In this document: positions 36,701 through 48,875 of the stretch, in pieces | Position numbering within the stretch: position 1 is the stretch's first letter | Layout: every line of letters begins with the position of its first letter | NCBI RefSeq assembly: GCF_008831285.2 | Contig: NC_045151.1 | Span: 1,111,544-1,175,543 of the forward strand | Length of the DNA: 64,000 nucleotides | Origin: Nymphaea colorata | Lineage: Eukaryota > Streptophyta > Magnoliopsida > Nymphaeales > Nymphaeaceae | Direction: 5' to 3' | The notes under the pieces: generated by a model | What the model saw: the letters and a program-made list of their open reading frames with translations, nothing else | What the model was told of the DNA's origin: nothing | Database searches by the model: none | Translations under genes and position numbers: made by a program

Positions 36701-39700
36701 TTAGTGTGTCTCCGTATATACATATATACACATACATGTACATGCACATACATTTTAAATGCAAAATCAGATGCAACAACGCCAAAAAGTGAAACTGCGA
36801 AAAATAAACTGCACAAAAGAAGGAAAAAGAAAAGGAAAAAAGAACAAAAGTTTAAGTTGTTCTAAGAAAAAATGTCTAGACTCTAGGCTATTGATCTCAC
36901 AGACATTCCTACACACTGTCACATAGGCAAGGCTAACCTAGGCAACAGGCCAAACCTGGGGCCGAAGCAAGCCTAGACAGTAGCCAAGCCTTTAAGAACA
37001 TGGATTGTGATTATAGTATAAAGTGACAGAAAGAGCAGAAGAACATTCCAGTAAATCACCTGGCCATATCTGAAAGCTTTTATCATTAGAGTCAATATGA
37101 CCATCAGCAGGATCAGAATTGACAAAATGAACTCTAAAATCCCCCCCTCGATGTTGATACCAAGCTCCTGTTTCTTCTTCCTACAGAAAAGTGTGTGATG
37201 CATAAGAAAAGCTGAAATTACGTGAAAAATTGTAGGCCTACACATAACCACACACAGAGAAGAGAGCGAGAAAGAACCTTTAGAACAAAATGTACAGCAG
37301 CAATCGAATAACTATTGCTGACATCAATCTGAATTTCATGAAGTTCTTGCTCTCCATCAGATGAAGTTGATTTCCTCAAAGATGTCTCCACTGCATAGTC
37401 CTAAACACACAAAATTTATAGAATATAGATATTTCTAAAATCATCAAATTGGAAGGTCCTATCAGATTTCATATGTTCCACATGCATTCAAAAAGACCAC
37501 GTTAAAGATGACACTGAAATGAACCACATTTAAATAACAGTGATGTCTTTCTTTTTCATTTTTTCTTTCCTTTTTGAATAAGAGGTAGCAATGTGTCAGG
37601 GGCATGTCGCAGGTGGCTGCTAGCCTACCACAAGTCAGCTCTTCGCCTGATACTATCAAGCAGAAAATTAATTGGCAGACCCATATACAATTGTAGTAAA
37701 ATGCCACTTTTCTCCACTTGAGGACAAATTTTTGAACTGCATTCTGGTTGATCATGACCACCACAACTTTGGGAAGTGAAATTTTCTGATTCAGGCATAC
37801 CTTAATCGGAACAGATCCTGGAGGTCTCATCTCAGCAGGAGGTTGATCCCATTCACTGGGGAGGAAAACAGCACAACGAACTCAGAATCTACCAAGAGTG
37901 CATATAATAAAGAAAACAAATGCAAGGAATTTTGACACTTTTTTTTTATAGAAAGCAAATATTATTTAAGGTAACAAGTAAGAATGACAGTTTGACAGCC
38001 ATTGCAAATGCACTTCAAAGATTGTGCAAATATGTTCACCCAGACCATTCAAATATTATCAAGCTGTTGAAGAGCGGAATGAAAGATGAATATCGGACAG
38101 AGACATAAAAGAGTCTGCTTCTTGGTCTCAATTCTTTTGTGGCAAGAAAAACTAAACATGAAATGAAGCAACTAAGTTCCTCAATGAACCAATGAAGTTG
38201 TTCTAAGATTGAATAATAAAATGTTCAAATTTGAGGTAATAAAAAATACCTGCCAATTTCAAATTTGAGGTAATAAAAAATACCTGCCAATTTCGTCATT
38301 GTAAGTGACGCCCCAATGCAAGACCCACTTCCCTGGCAGATTGCATCCTATTGTAAGCTTCCAATTCAAATCATCTTTCCCATTATCAACCCTCACATAT
38401 ACCTTCCCCTCTACCTGTTAAATTCAGTCAAAACCTCCGACTCAGAATATAGCAACACTACACAAAGGTCAAACCATAAAAAACTGGTCCTACACAGACA
38501 ATTCAACAAAAAATAGCTCACATGATGTCGTCAACATAGAAGTCAACACAAACAACATGCACGTAGATACTCACTATGGGAGTCAATGTTTCTCTATGGT
38601 CATGCTTTAATTAATGCTAGAAAGCAGGAAGTGGTTTGATACATTACCTGAGGGATGGAGCCAAGCGAAGGCCGGGGGGAACAGGCCTCCCCTAGCTTTT
38701 TTAAACATTTAAAAATCCATTGGTATTTCTGGAGAAAAATCCTCCTGCTGCCTTTAAATTTGTTGAAAATATAATTATTATTAGAGCTCCCTGAAATTTG
38801 TAAGGAAAATAGACTTGCCCTCCTGAAACTTTTTTGGCTCTGCCACTGCTTCAGCTGGTATCAAAAGTTCTTGGGAACGTAAGTCAGATATGTGCAGCTA
38901 TGGCTGTGAATGTAGGTACGGGAATGGATGTGGACTTCGGAGGTCATGACACAGCAATTTGAAAATGTTTGGGTGGTACATGGGAACAACTAAGCAAGAT
39001 CCACAAAGATTCAAGCAATATAATTTTCATTAGTTCATAGTTCATACATGATTCATTGCAATGGACCACAAAATTCAAGCAATAGTCACGTAAGTTCATC
39101 AATAATCCATTGTAATTAGAGATAAAAAAATGTTCATCGCATAAAATAAAAACATGGGGCTACAACGTCCTAAAAGAATGGATGAGATCAGGATCTGACT
39201 CAGATCCGGCCATGAAGTCTAAGCACCTATGTCCCAGAATTGCCGAACGAACACGGGTACATCACACATAATAGTGTAGCAGAGCATACACCAAACCTGT
39301 CCCATATATTCCTTAGACAGTTTTGCAATGCTGAATGACGATGGAGTTTGCCCTAAAACTACAAACTACTTAAACTGATTCAGAATCAACCATATGGAGA
39401 GACGCAGCAACTCCAAATCGATCTCAGTGGACCTGGAGTAATTTGCATACCCATACAAATGCTACAATACTTAAACCATAAACCTTTTGCATAAAGCAAC
39501 CCATATCCGGCAAGCTAATGTTCTCCTGCATCATGTGTTGCATCCGCATCTATGCCCATAGGTGTGGGGGCCATTTGGTGAGGATGATATCAAATTTTGT
39601 AACATGCACTGCAATAGTCAAGCATAACCATCCGAACATGTTCTGCCGCATATTAAAAAACTTCCTGCAATGTTAGCTTCGTTGGGGAATATATCTTCCG

Positions 39701-40360
39701 TTACATCATCATCATTATCAACATCATTTATGATCGGGTTGCCCGCAGAAAATTGCGTCAAGTGACTGATCAAATACTTCTGTGTTGCAATTAGTTATTA
39801 GATCAGAATATCTCCGGTTTCTTATTATTTTTATGACCATCATCATTATCAAATAGCAGCAGTTAGATATAAGCATATCATCATCATTCCATCCTCGCCA
39901 CGACGCTACCACAAATCTAAATTCAAGTGATCAACGTTAAGAAAAAGGAATCAAACGTTAAGACTACAACTAGCTGATTAAACAACAAAAAAAATAGCAT
40001 TATTCGTCCTTGCCCCTGAAAATCAGAAGACAAAACGAAACGAGAAAAGAAAAAAAAAAGAAACTTAAAAAAAAAAAAAAGTCCATGCATCTATACCTTC
40101 TGCGTGACCTTCAAGGGATACGTCTCCCTGAGGACGACCTCCTCCGACGCGGCAGCCTCCGCCGCTTCAACGAAAGACTCCGCGAGGCCTGCACTCACCC
40201 TAAACCTCCCCCTGAGCTTGCAGTTGCACAAGCACCGGAAATCCGAGACGCTCCGGGAGAAGCTCAAGCTGGAAGGCCTCGATCCGCCGAGCTTGTGGAC
40301 GAACCTCGGGTACGTTCGTCGGAATTGGTACAGCGGCGGCCTGACTCTCAGAGTCGCCAT
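23382..40360 (-). CDS. AMY3: Plastidial alpha-amylase, AMY3 type (GH13), thirteen exons
   Basis: Minus-strand exons: 40360-40097, 38414-38284, 37855-37801, 37400-37278, 37180-37060, 35512-35184, 31761-31019, 29532-29343, 27665-27559, 25849-25600, 24170-24048, 23801-23634, 23540-23382. All joins keep frame, giving 920 residues (Arabidopsis AMY3 has 887). The enzyme hydrolyses internal alpha-1,4 bonds of starch in the chloroplast. The first about 45 residues are Ser/Arg-rich, as in transit peptides. Two starch-binding CBM45-like modules follow ([10 protein letters not shown] in exons 2-3 and [10 protein letters not shown] in exon 6), then an acidic linker in exon 7. The C-terminal barrel has region I DVVLNHR (613-619), nucleophile D699 ([10 protein letters not shown]), acid/base E724 (AVGEYWDS) and D807 (FIENHD). 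Cys532 and Cys620 match the redox pair of Arabidopsis AMY3. Exon 12 uses an unusual GAAG acceptor. The introns hold MITEs, a hairpin and tandem repeats. Confidence 0.95.
28912..28994. repeat. 37-bp tandem repeat in amylase intron 8
   Basis: Two full copies and one partial copy of a 37-base unit starting GCACATACCTATAAGGATC, at 28912 and 28949. The copies are essentially identical. Confidence 0.85.
30208..30229. repeat. (TG)n tract in amylase intron 7
   Basis: About ten TG units inside a wider ATGT/ACAT-rich stretch (30160-30310). Confidence 0.75.
33679..33799. repeat. Long inverted repeat (hairpin) in amylase intron 6
   Basis: The arm TAAATAGTTGATACAATC at 33679, continuing through CTAAAGAATGTGTGTG, is repeated in inverse order and ends AACTATTTA at 33799. 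Each arm is about 50 bases; TG/CA runs flank a central TA-rich loop. The transcribed intron could fold into a long near-perfect stem. Confidence 0.85.
34160..35003. mobile_element. Non-autonomous hAT element in amylase intron 6, with target duplication
   Basis: An 844-base element with inverted ends TAGGGATGTTCAACAAG and (right end, inverse) TAGGGCTGTTCACGAG. It is flanked on both sides by the 8-bp duplication GCCATGGA (34152-34159 and 35004-35011). Eight-base duplications and TAGGG ends are typical of hAT elements. The subterminal DNA is rich in GAGCTCGAG/CAAGCTTG words; the interior is AT-rich with no transposase. A related element is at 41089-41528. Confidence 0.88.
35930..37003. mobile_element. 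Possible non-autonomous element in amylase intron 5
   Basis: The left end TATGTTGCTTAAACTTTAAA and the inverse of the right end (CATGTTCTTAAAGGC) are similar, and both subtermini carry CTAGGC-rich words. No target duplication is seen. Between them lie AT-rich DNA, a diverged pair of copies of a GGAATACAAATCCC unit (about 36533-36605) and a CATA-rich tract (36668-36750). Confidence 0.35.
38224..38291. repeat. 34-bp tandem duplication spanning the exon 2 donor of the amylase gene
   Basis: Two perfect 34-base copies (38224-38257 and 38258-38291). Copy two contains the end of exon 2 and its donor (exon end 38284). Copy one repeats that donor 34 bases downstream in the intron (would-be exon end 38250). 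Use of the second donor would add 34 bases and shift the frame. Confidence 0.85.
38650..38855. mobile_element. GGCGGAGCC-family MITE, degenerate, in amylase intron 1
   Basis: It starts near GAGGGATGGAGCCAAG and ends near TTTGGCTCTGCCACTGC, giving imperfect inverted ends. It is of similar size to the family's 190-base copies. Target duplication not visible. Confidence 0.45.
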
Positions 40361-40600
40361 CAGAATCCTCTCGATCGCTCACGCAGAGGAAGGCGATCGC
40401 GACAACACTCAAATAACAGTAAAAATGGAAGGAAATTCCTCCTCTTCCTCCTCCTCCTCCTGCTCAGTACAGCGAAGAGATGATATTTTGGTTCGTGTTG
40501 AGTCCGAATTTTCCGACTCACTGGCAGAAAATAAAGGGGGGAGATATTTATAGGGAGAGAGGGGTGCCTCATCTCATAATTTGATCGTTCCAACTCGCGC
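40361..40600 (-). other. 5' UTR and core promoter of the amylase gene
   Basis: Between the ATG at 40360 and the TATA candidate at 40545, the minus strand carries an AGGAGG-rich leader. Plus-strand frames here (157 and 149 codons) are antisense shadows of exon 1. Confidence 0.5.
40545..40552 (-). promoter_or_regulatory. TATA box candidate of the amylase gene
   Basis: TATAAATA (within CTATAAATA) on the minus strand, about 185 bases upstream of the start codon, in a pyrimidine-rich setting. This would place transcription start near 40515 and a 5' UTR of about 155 bases. Confidence 0.55.
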
Positions 40601-41088
40601 GGCTTTGAGCAATTAATTAAAATGAATAAAATAAATAATGGGTGGCGGATATTCTGATCAGGCTCTTCCGAAAGCGAGACACCGAATCTCCCCATAAAGT
40701 ACGTGACCTTTTTTTCATGGACGAAAAATATCCATACAAGCCTGGGAGAAGGAACACTTTGCGCCAATTTTTTTTTTTTCCCATTGCATAATGAAAACGA
40801 TAAAAATAGTTCCCGTTTCAAAACTTTCTGGAATTTTCCATGTTATCTCCTTAACAGGAGAGTCCTACTTTATATAAATGAGCATTTTCATAATTTTATA
40901 ATGTAGATTTTTTCAAAATTACAGGTATTTCTGGAAAAGTATTTCATTCTACCGTTTATAAAAAATCGAAACTTCACTTAAGCCCTCACCCTCTATGGTA
41001 TAAGGCCTCAAGGTGCCACCTTTCTCGCGCTTCAGTTTGCATGTAGATGGTCCTTCATTTCCAGCACAAGAAATTAAGGTTTCCGAGA

Positions 41089-41528
41089 TAGGACAGTTCA
41101 TGAGTGAGTTAGAGCCCAGTTGAGTTAGCTTGAACTTGGCTTGTTTGTCCGGAAAGGAACTCGAACTCGGCTCGATTCAGCTCGATTAAACTCAAGTTAA
41201 AAGGTTGGCTTGAACCAAGCCAAACATTTTATTAAAAAAAATTGTTTTTGAAAAGAAGAGGCAACTTATAGACTTGAACATAAAACCTCTCACATACCAA
41301 TTGTATACCTATTTGAGCAAATTATTTGTTTTGATAATTTTAGGAGACGTATTTTATATATTTTCTTTTTCAAGCTTAACCAAGTTTAACCTAGCCGAAC
41401 CCACTTAACTCGAGCTCGACTCGCTTAAGTTGTCGAGTTCATTTCTTAACTTGAACTCGACTCGTTTAATAAACGGCTCGAGGTCGAGTCAAGTTTATCG
41501 AGTTAGCTCAACTCGTTGAACAGCCCTA
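41089..41528. mobile_element. Non-autonomous hAT element, GAGCTCGAG-rich family
   Basis: A 440-base element with ends TAGGACAGTTCATGAG and inverse right end TAGGGCTGTTCAACGAG, of the same family as 34160-35003. Flanking 8-mers TTCCGAGA and TTGAGAGA match at six of eight positions, suggesting a decayed target duplication. Confidence 0.65.
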
Positions 41529-42879
41529 TTGAGAGATTCCAATCTACAATCAACCTTTATAAGGTGTGTTCGAATGAACGTCAAAATTGATTTTTTCCAA
41601 AAACTAGTTTTGACATTTTAAAAAGGGAATAAATAATCCTTGTTTCTCGGCTTTCATACAAAATGTCATTTTCCGTGGGTCACCCAAACAAGCAAATCAA
41701 GTTAAAAGAGATTAAAGCAGGTTTTTACTTAAAGCTGGTAAGCCATATGTGTTTAGCATGTTTACAATTTAATTAAGAACTTCATTTTCCAACTCAAGCG
41801 GTGTCATCACTTGCAAATCCTCCTTGTATCTAGAACTTGAGAAATACAAATCCCTTCTAAAACTAGGTTTCCAAAAGTTGGTATTAAATGTTCTTCTTTC
41901 TATATGAAAATGACAGACTTCACTTTTTAAATATTTGGTAGGAGTGGTCTTTTGATCATTCTTTTTCGTATTAAATGAACATATTGATTAAGGCGGGGCA
42001 TCCGGCAAGTACCGGATGGGTACCCAATACCCGAACCGATCAAGCTCAGGTTCGGAACTTAAAAAACCAGGCCGGCCAACGTTGACCTGATGGGGCCCAA
42101 TTCGGTTCGATATGTTTTCAAAAATTATTTTTTATTTCAATAATGATATATATTTTATTATTAAAAATATATTTTATATTAAAAATTTTGTTTTATAAGT
42201 GGTGGGTAGGTTCATGGCCCTCTTCGCAATAAGACTAAAAAATAGGAAATGAATTTCTCTGCAAATTGGATGATCAACTAAGCTGTGAAGTCAGTAAATG
42301 AGTACTTTAACACAAAAAGTTATTTTATTGATAGAAAAAAAGGTTTCTCAAACTCAAGCTAAAATAACTTACATCAATAATGTTGAAAGCATATATTAAC
42401 TTTGGGCGAAGTTTTCTCATTTCTTCTATTCCCAAAGGTCTAGGGATATCTAGGACTTGAATGGACCTATGGTATAACAATCAATTAAAGTGTCACACTA
42501 TCACCTTTTGTAGTTTAAATGAGTAATACTTATGAGAATCAAGCTAACAACCGAGCTTTCATGAGCATGCCAAACCGACCAGCGACACTACACCCCTAAG
42601 ACACTGAACGCATAAACATTTAGTTCTTTAATCAACAAAAAAGAAAGGTTCTATTATTTGTGCAAAAATGTTCTTAAACTCAAAACTCGTGTAAGGCAAT
42701 TTTTTCTTTTCTTAGCAACAAAAACAGCAAACCCCACAAAGGGGTTTGGCGCTTGGTTTCCTTTGTAATAAATTCAAAAATTAAAGAATCATGTGACCTT
42801 GTTTTAACACCAAAAAAGGAGAACAAAGAATCTAAGATATAGCTCCACTAGGGTAGATATAGGTTGATAATTTGAGTTG

Positions 42880-42943
42880 GAAAGCATCAAATAGCTATAT
42901 TTTTAAGGACCAAACTATAATTTCAAAATTTTAACAAGACTGA

Positions 42944-43023
<80 letters not shown>

Positions 43024-43135
43024 CTAAAAGTTTTTAGATTTACATATAAATTTTTAAAGTTGTTAAAATCTGGGGTTGGGGGGGGGGGGGGGGGGGTCAA
43101 GGCGACAAGGCCCGCCCTTTCCCTCCGCCCTTGGA
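42880..43135. mobile_element. GGCGGAGCC-family copy expanded by a long (TA)n and poly-G
   Basis: GGACCAAACTATAATTTC...AAAATTTTAAC matches the copy near 5910-6110. The interior is split by about 36 TA units (42948-43018), and a G run (43077-43096) replaces the usual G-rich end before CCGCCC. Confidence 0.5.
42948..43018. repeat. Long (TA)n microsatellite
   Basis: About 36 uninterrupted TA units. Confidence 0.95.
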
Positions 43136-43974
43136 TTTATGGAACATTAGAATGAAATATTCTATGAATCTCATTGGAATAGATTCATAGAATGTTATAT
43201 TAGTGTTCATTGCTTATCTCCCCCCTTTAGTCTGCATTTAATCATGGGGCTTGAACATGAGTTGGAATTGGTTGAGTTAGGTGCTCCCGCCAGTTTAAGG
43301 TAAAGGCGAGGTCCTTATGAAGGTGTTTGGCAACAAGAACATTAGCACTGCAATACTAAATGCAAAATTTCTAAAGTTTCTTTGAAACATATTCACAAAA
43401 CACTGTGTTAGTGTTCCTAAGGAACTATGTATTAGTGTTCTTGTTATCAGTTGCCTCCTTCACTCCGCATATTCATAGAACACTATGTTAGTTTTCCTGT
43501 ATGTATATTAGTTGTAGTTCTTTAGAAATGTTTAACGAAAGATGGCACCTAGCGGAGTTGGAATTTGTCAAGCTTTTAAAAGAGGCAAACTATTTTATGT
43601 TGTCAAATTAGCTTTGTTTGTGATTGACTAAGGAGAGAAGGGCAGTACCGTCAACTAAAGTTTAACGACATTATTTTTACTACAGTACGGTCAAAAGGAC
43701 CTTCCCAGGCCTCGAAAGGCACCGTATGGAGGTGAAAAGCGCTTTTCATAGGAGGACCGTTTTAACCATCGTCATCACAAACTTTTACTCATTCGCCATT
43801 ATGATTGACTGAGCCGTGAGGAGCAGGAGCAGGAGCCTAGGCAAGTTGCCATATCAATCATACACTAGAAGCTGACAAGGCTCACGGGATATTTCTCAGG
43901 AGCAAGTTGCGTTCATTATAATCTGCGGAATCATACTTCAAAGGGCAACTACAATCTCAGCCGCTTATTTTAAA

Positions 43975-44384
43975 TAGGGATGTTGATGGATCGAATTTAA
44001 ATTAAATATATATTTTGTCATATTTGATTCTAGAGATAGCTATATTCAAATGCATATTCATATTCAAATGAAAAAAAAAATTTATACCATATTCTAATTC
44101 GAAATCCAATTTTTAGATTAACATCCGAATCAAAGTTCTATTTTTAAACTGATTAATCCAAACTATATTGTTAACATTGAGTATAAAATATTTATTTAAA
44201 AACTATATCCGTTCTGAATCAGAATCTGCTTGATATTTATTTGAATATGAATCTCATCAGATGTCATTTTTATATTTCAATTTAATCTGAATTTTTAATC
44301 AAAGGTCAAAATTTGTTCCATATTCTATTTTTTTGTGTGGTTCAGTCGCATATCAAATTTAAATCGAATTTGTTGACATCTCTA
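43975..44384. mobile_element. Non-autonomous hAT element with perfect 8-bp target duplication
   Basis: A 410-base element. The left end is TAGGGATGTTGATGGATCG and the inverse of the right end is TAGAGATGTCAACAAATTCG. Both flanks are ATTTTAAA (43967-43974 and 44385-44392). No coding capacity. A partial relative is at 20350. Confidence 0.88.
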
Positions 44385-44394
44385 ATTTTAAACA

Positions 44395-44565
44395 TTAGTT
44401 CCAAGCATTTGTTTTATAGTTATTTTGTTTTAAATTACATATAAAATTTTAAAAAATTCATATATCTTATATAAAAATTTTGAAAAATTATATTTCTGCT
44501 CATGTCAAAATTTGAAACTATAATTGTTCCTTCTCACGAAAATTTTTTTGGTCTGCCCTGAATTA
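44395..44565. mobile_element. Truncated GGCGGAGCC-family MITE
   Basis: The interior ATTTTGAAAAATTATATTTC, GTCAAAATTTGAAACTATAA and end TTTGGTCTGCCC match the copy at 50356-50546. The left end is lost or overlaps the hAT element ending at 44384. Confidence 0.5.
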
Positions 44566-45076
44566 AAAAGCTTGACTAATTATTATCAATAAATGGTGTA
44601 AATCTTGCAATCCTCAAATGCCCAAGATTTTAAATCTTTGTTTTATAATTTTTCAACAAGACTCTTAAATTATTTGTTTGAAAGCCACATTTATTACAAT
44701 ACAAATAAGCAAACATCTAAAATCAGACCCTTTTCCCCTCTCTTATTAGAGACCGGTATCCGGTTGGTGCATTTAAACGAGTCGACGATGGAACGAGCGT
44801 CATGGGGCGTCAAACTTCAAAGGGATAAAATCGTGGTTGTTGAAGATTCTGGTGTCATTTTCTCAGGCGTTTTTGCGCTTTCCACGGGCCAGGTGTCATC
44901 TGAAAGGGCCGAAAGCGACGGCGAGAGGGGAAAGAGGAAAGGTTTAACACGTTTGTTTGACGACATCCGGTTGAAAAAAGAGGGAGGTGAAAGAGAAAGG
45001 CGACCAGAACACGTCGCCGCCACGGCCACCAGCGGATGACGGTGGTCGCCGCCGATCATCGCGCATTTCAACGGTG

Positions 45077-45372
45077 TTGGTTATGTGCACACCTTTCGAG
45101 CCCGTGTACAATTACCAAAATACTTTGCTTAGGTAAAAAGAGAAGTTTATATTGCTAAAACAACAAGAAGTTATGGAAATATTAAAAAGTTAAAAAATTT
45201 CTAAAGTACCTCAACTCTCTTTTTTATTTTTTATTATAAGTAAAAAGAGAAGTTTGTATTGCTAAAACAACAAGTTATGAAAAAGTTAAAAATTCAAAAA
45301 GTTAAAAAAAAATTTCTAAAAGTCCCTCAAGTCTCTTTTTTATTTTTTATTATGGCGTGCATCAGGTGGTGC
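45077..45372. mobile_element. GGTTATGTGCACAC-family repeat with internal tandem duplication
   Basis: It starts GGTTATGTGCACACC and ends CATCAGGTGGTGCAAGC. A 107-base unit (45131-45237) that includes AAAAAGAGAAGTTTATATTG is repeated at 45238-45353, so this copy is longer than the one at 6988-7183. Confidence 0.5.
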
Positions 45373-46294
45373 AAGCAACTTGATTTCGTGTGGGAATGAT
45401 GGTTTTTGGATGGCGATAAGAATCACTGCCACATAAGATGAATCCCATTGGAGATGTTGTATAAAACTTTTACGTAAAACGTTACTTCTCTTTTGCATGT
45501 GAATCGAAATGATGCCAATGTTATCAACAATCTGTGCCGATTTTAATGGCAAGCCTATTTAATTCACTAACCAGTCCAATAGTGTCAGGTGTTATTTTTT
45601 AGTTATTTCTGAAATAACGTAAGTACTTTTCTTTTTGTTTTAGTTATTTTGTATATTTCTTTGAAAGTATAATGATGAGATTCATTTGAAGTGCGAAATT
45701 AGTTAGGAATGATCTTGAGATTTATTTGAAATGTGAATTTTGTTATCAATGATTTTTATAAATTTTCATAAAAAAGGTCCTTTGGTTTAGCTAAAAGGTA
45801 TACAGAAACTCCAATGTTACAATAGTTTGCAAGTAAGAGAGGTTACGAACTATAAGACTTACAAAACAAAGTCCGCATAGTCCTATTATTTAATGTAAAA
45901 AATAATTATTTTTGAGCACAAGATAATATATAAAATCTTTTATCTATCCTACCAGTGACTAGGTAGGAGAGAGAAGACTACGTGTGTGTGTGTATATATA
46001 TACTCAACCATTTAATTGTAGAAAAAAAATATGGTTATTTTCATAATGTAGTATTATTTTACACTTTTTTTCATTTTTTTTTTTCAATCATTCATATATA
46101 TATACACACACACTTAAAAGGCTGCCATATAATTAAATATTTACAGTTCAAGTACATAAATGGTCACTGAAAAGAAGGCAGAATATGATTATATCATAAC
46201 ATAAATAGTTATTAACGTTTTAGAAAGCTTTTAAATATTTAGTCATGCAGCAACATTTAACAGCCTATTGATTTTAATTCCTCAAAACACACAC

Positions 46295-46296
<2 letters not shown>

Positions 46297-46336
<40 letters not shown>
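46297..46336. repeat. (AAT)n microsatellite
   Basis: About 13 AAT units in intergenic DNA. Confidence 0.9.
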
Positions 46337-46339
<3 letters not shown>

Positions 46340-47722
46340 TATTTATGTGACCCAATTAATTGAAAAAGAATGATTAAGTAACAGTAAAAAAAGTAAAAAT
46401 GAAACGTTAAAAAATAGGTAAAACATTAGTAGCCTTAGAAGGTGGACTGCAGAGTTGTTTGACCTTTAAGGAAGAGGTTGAAATCAAAGATTGACTGTCT
46501 ACCAGTGTCTGGTTGTTGGTCCGTCTAGCTAGCCAACACTCTTTCCATATCGATGGTTCCAGTTAGTGGGCAGCCCATGGATTCTGGGTCGAGGGGTATA
46601 TAAGACGCACCACTTATTACATACAAGCAAATTTTTTAACTAGTCAATATACAAACAAAGAGTTTTTATTGGGCTGTGTGGGCAACTGCCCGCACCTACC
46701 TATGTGTGGCTCGGCCACTGGCAGCTATTACATTTCTGGACCTGTATGGAAATGAAGCCTTCTAGTTTAGTCATGCGTGCAAGCAATGAAGAGAGAAGAG
46801 GTCTGACATAGAGATTTCGGATAATGAGATGGTGTTATATCATATCCAAATTTGATGATCCGGAGCTCTTAGCAGGTAATAGCTGCATCACACTGACTCG
46901 TAGATACCAATAAGATCACCCTCAACTGGATTAGGAAGCAAAATTGTAACCATTCATGGTGAAAAAAGGGTTAAGGCTTGAGAGCGTTTGGATGACGCCT
47001 CAAATCCTGGTTTTGCTTTCAAAACTATGTTTTAGAGTGCTTGGGCGCCATCAAAACTGCACTTAAAAGGAAAACTTAGTTTTTAGCAAAACCTTGTTTT
47101 GTAAAAAGGAATAAAAAAACCTAACCCCTTTCAAGTTATTTATGGAAAGCTAGGTTTCAAGTGTATCATTCAAACAAATAAACTAATTTTGGATCATGCA
47201 TTGAAAATTTTTAATTTTCATAAAGCTAAGTTTCCACAAAGCTTAACACTCATTAAGAGTTAATAACCCACGATACGTTTTTGTTATTGTTTTTTGCATA
47301 CTTTGATAGGAGTGATACATTAGAAAGGCGGTGAACTTTAGGACGGTTAACTGAAATATAGTCAAATTGAAGTTTTTTTTTTTTTTTTTGGTTGCCAACT
47401 ACAGGAATTGATATATCTCATATTTCATGGACAAACATCAAGCCTCCTAATGTTTTGTTCAAAAATATTTTAAACAAAATATAAATGTCCTAATATGTTT
47501 ATAAACACCAGTTTAATAAAAACATATCTTACTTGAGTTTCTTATGATTTTTCTGTTATTAAAATTTTGATGCTACAAGAGCTGTTCATTTCTTTTTATT
47601 ACAAGAACATTAAAAAAAGTGATTAATTTAGTATACCGTTTAAGATCATATTTATAAAGTCAGATTGTACAAAAAATGCGCTTTAATAATCAATTTCAAG
47701 AGGACCCTCTTTGGCCATGATT

Positions 47723-48012
<290 letters not shown>

Positions 48013-48685
48013 GTTTGAATGAAAAAAATCTTCCGACTTCTCGCAACACACCGCCTGATGCATTGCATTGGCCAGGCGATGCGTCTAATCACGTCCGCTC
48101 GATGCAACGCATTGGGCGGTGGCCGCGATTGGATGAAGATTTGGAGACTTAGAGAGAGAGAGCGAGACCACAAGTGAAATATAATGGATAGAAGTCCATC
48201 CATATCCATTAAAAAAGGGATTAGAGGTGACATTGGGTGATGGGAGGTGGGGTCTTATTCACTCCCCCTTGAATTAAGTTCTCAACCTATAGACCCACAT
48301 GAGTTGAACGATTGGATCAGTAGCCACCCACCACGACGCCTCACTCTGGCCAATTATCTTCTTTGTCATTATGTAAAAATGAATATGTTAATAATGTTCC
48401 TTGTGGATATCTTCCCCACCTTATGAGCTTCTGTTTTCCAAGTGAACAAATTCGGATAGGGACCTGTTGCAGTTAGTTCATCAACGAAAGCTTAGAGAAT
48501 TATCAAATGGATGCGGATGAGAGATGTGATGTTCTTCAATGGAATGGGAGAGATGTTAAATCACGACATCTTGAAGTTTATCCGCAAAGTCTATCCTTGG
48601 CAGAGATGGAAAAATAGTTTGTGGAAGAATCCTTGCCTGCCTAGTGACTCTCATTTATGGTCACGTGCAAAAACTGGGTTTTCAG

Positions 48686-48875
48686 TAGTGGCGGAGTCAA
48701 AAGAATTGGTTGGAAGGACACTCCTTTAAAAATACTCATATCTGGTTCGGCACTTATACATATAAGGATAAATGTTTAAAGATGCTTATTTAAAAATAAA
48801 AAAATTTTACAAATTGGATCATGATCGATTTCTAGGTTTTATTTTATTAGAATAAGATTCATAGGCTCCGCCATT
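48686..48875. mobile_element. hAT-type MITE, GGCGGAGCC family, perfect 8-bp target duplication
   Basis: 190 bases, with ends TAGTGGCGGAGTCA and (inverse right) AATGGCGGAGCCTATG. Both flanks are GTTTTCAG (48678-48685 and 48876-48883). This copy fixes the family's termini and its hAT-like duplication length. Confidence 0.85.

Noticed and set aside
40010-40553. 157- and 149-codon plus-strand frames
   Set aside because: They overlap amylase exon 1 and its leader on the opposite strand; Arg/Ser-rich shadow reading.
44605-45039. 144-codon plus-strand frame
   Set aside because: No recognisable domain, no homologue called to mind, and it lies in MITE-rich DNA; left unannotated as a gene.
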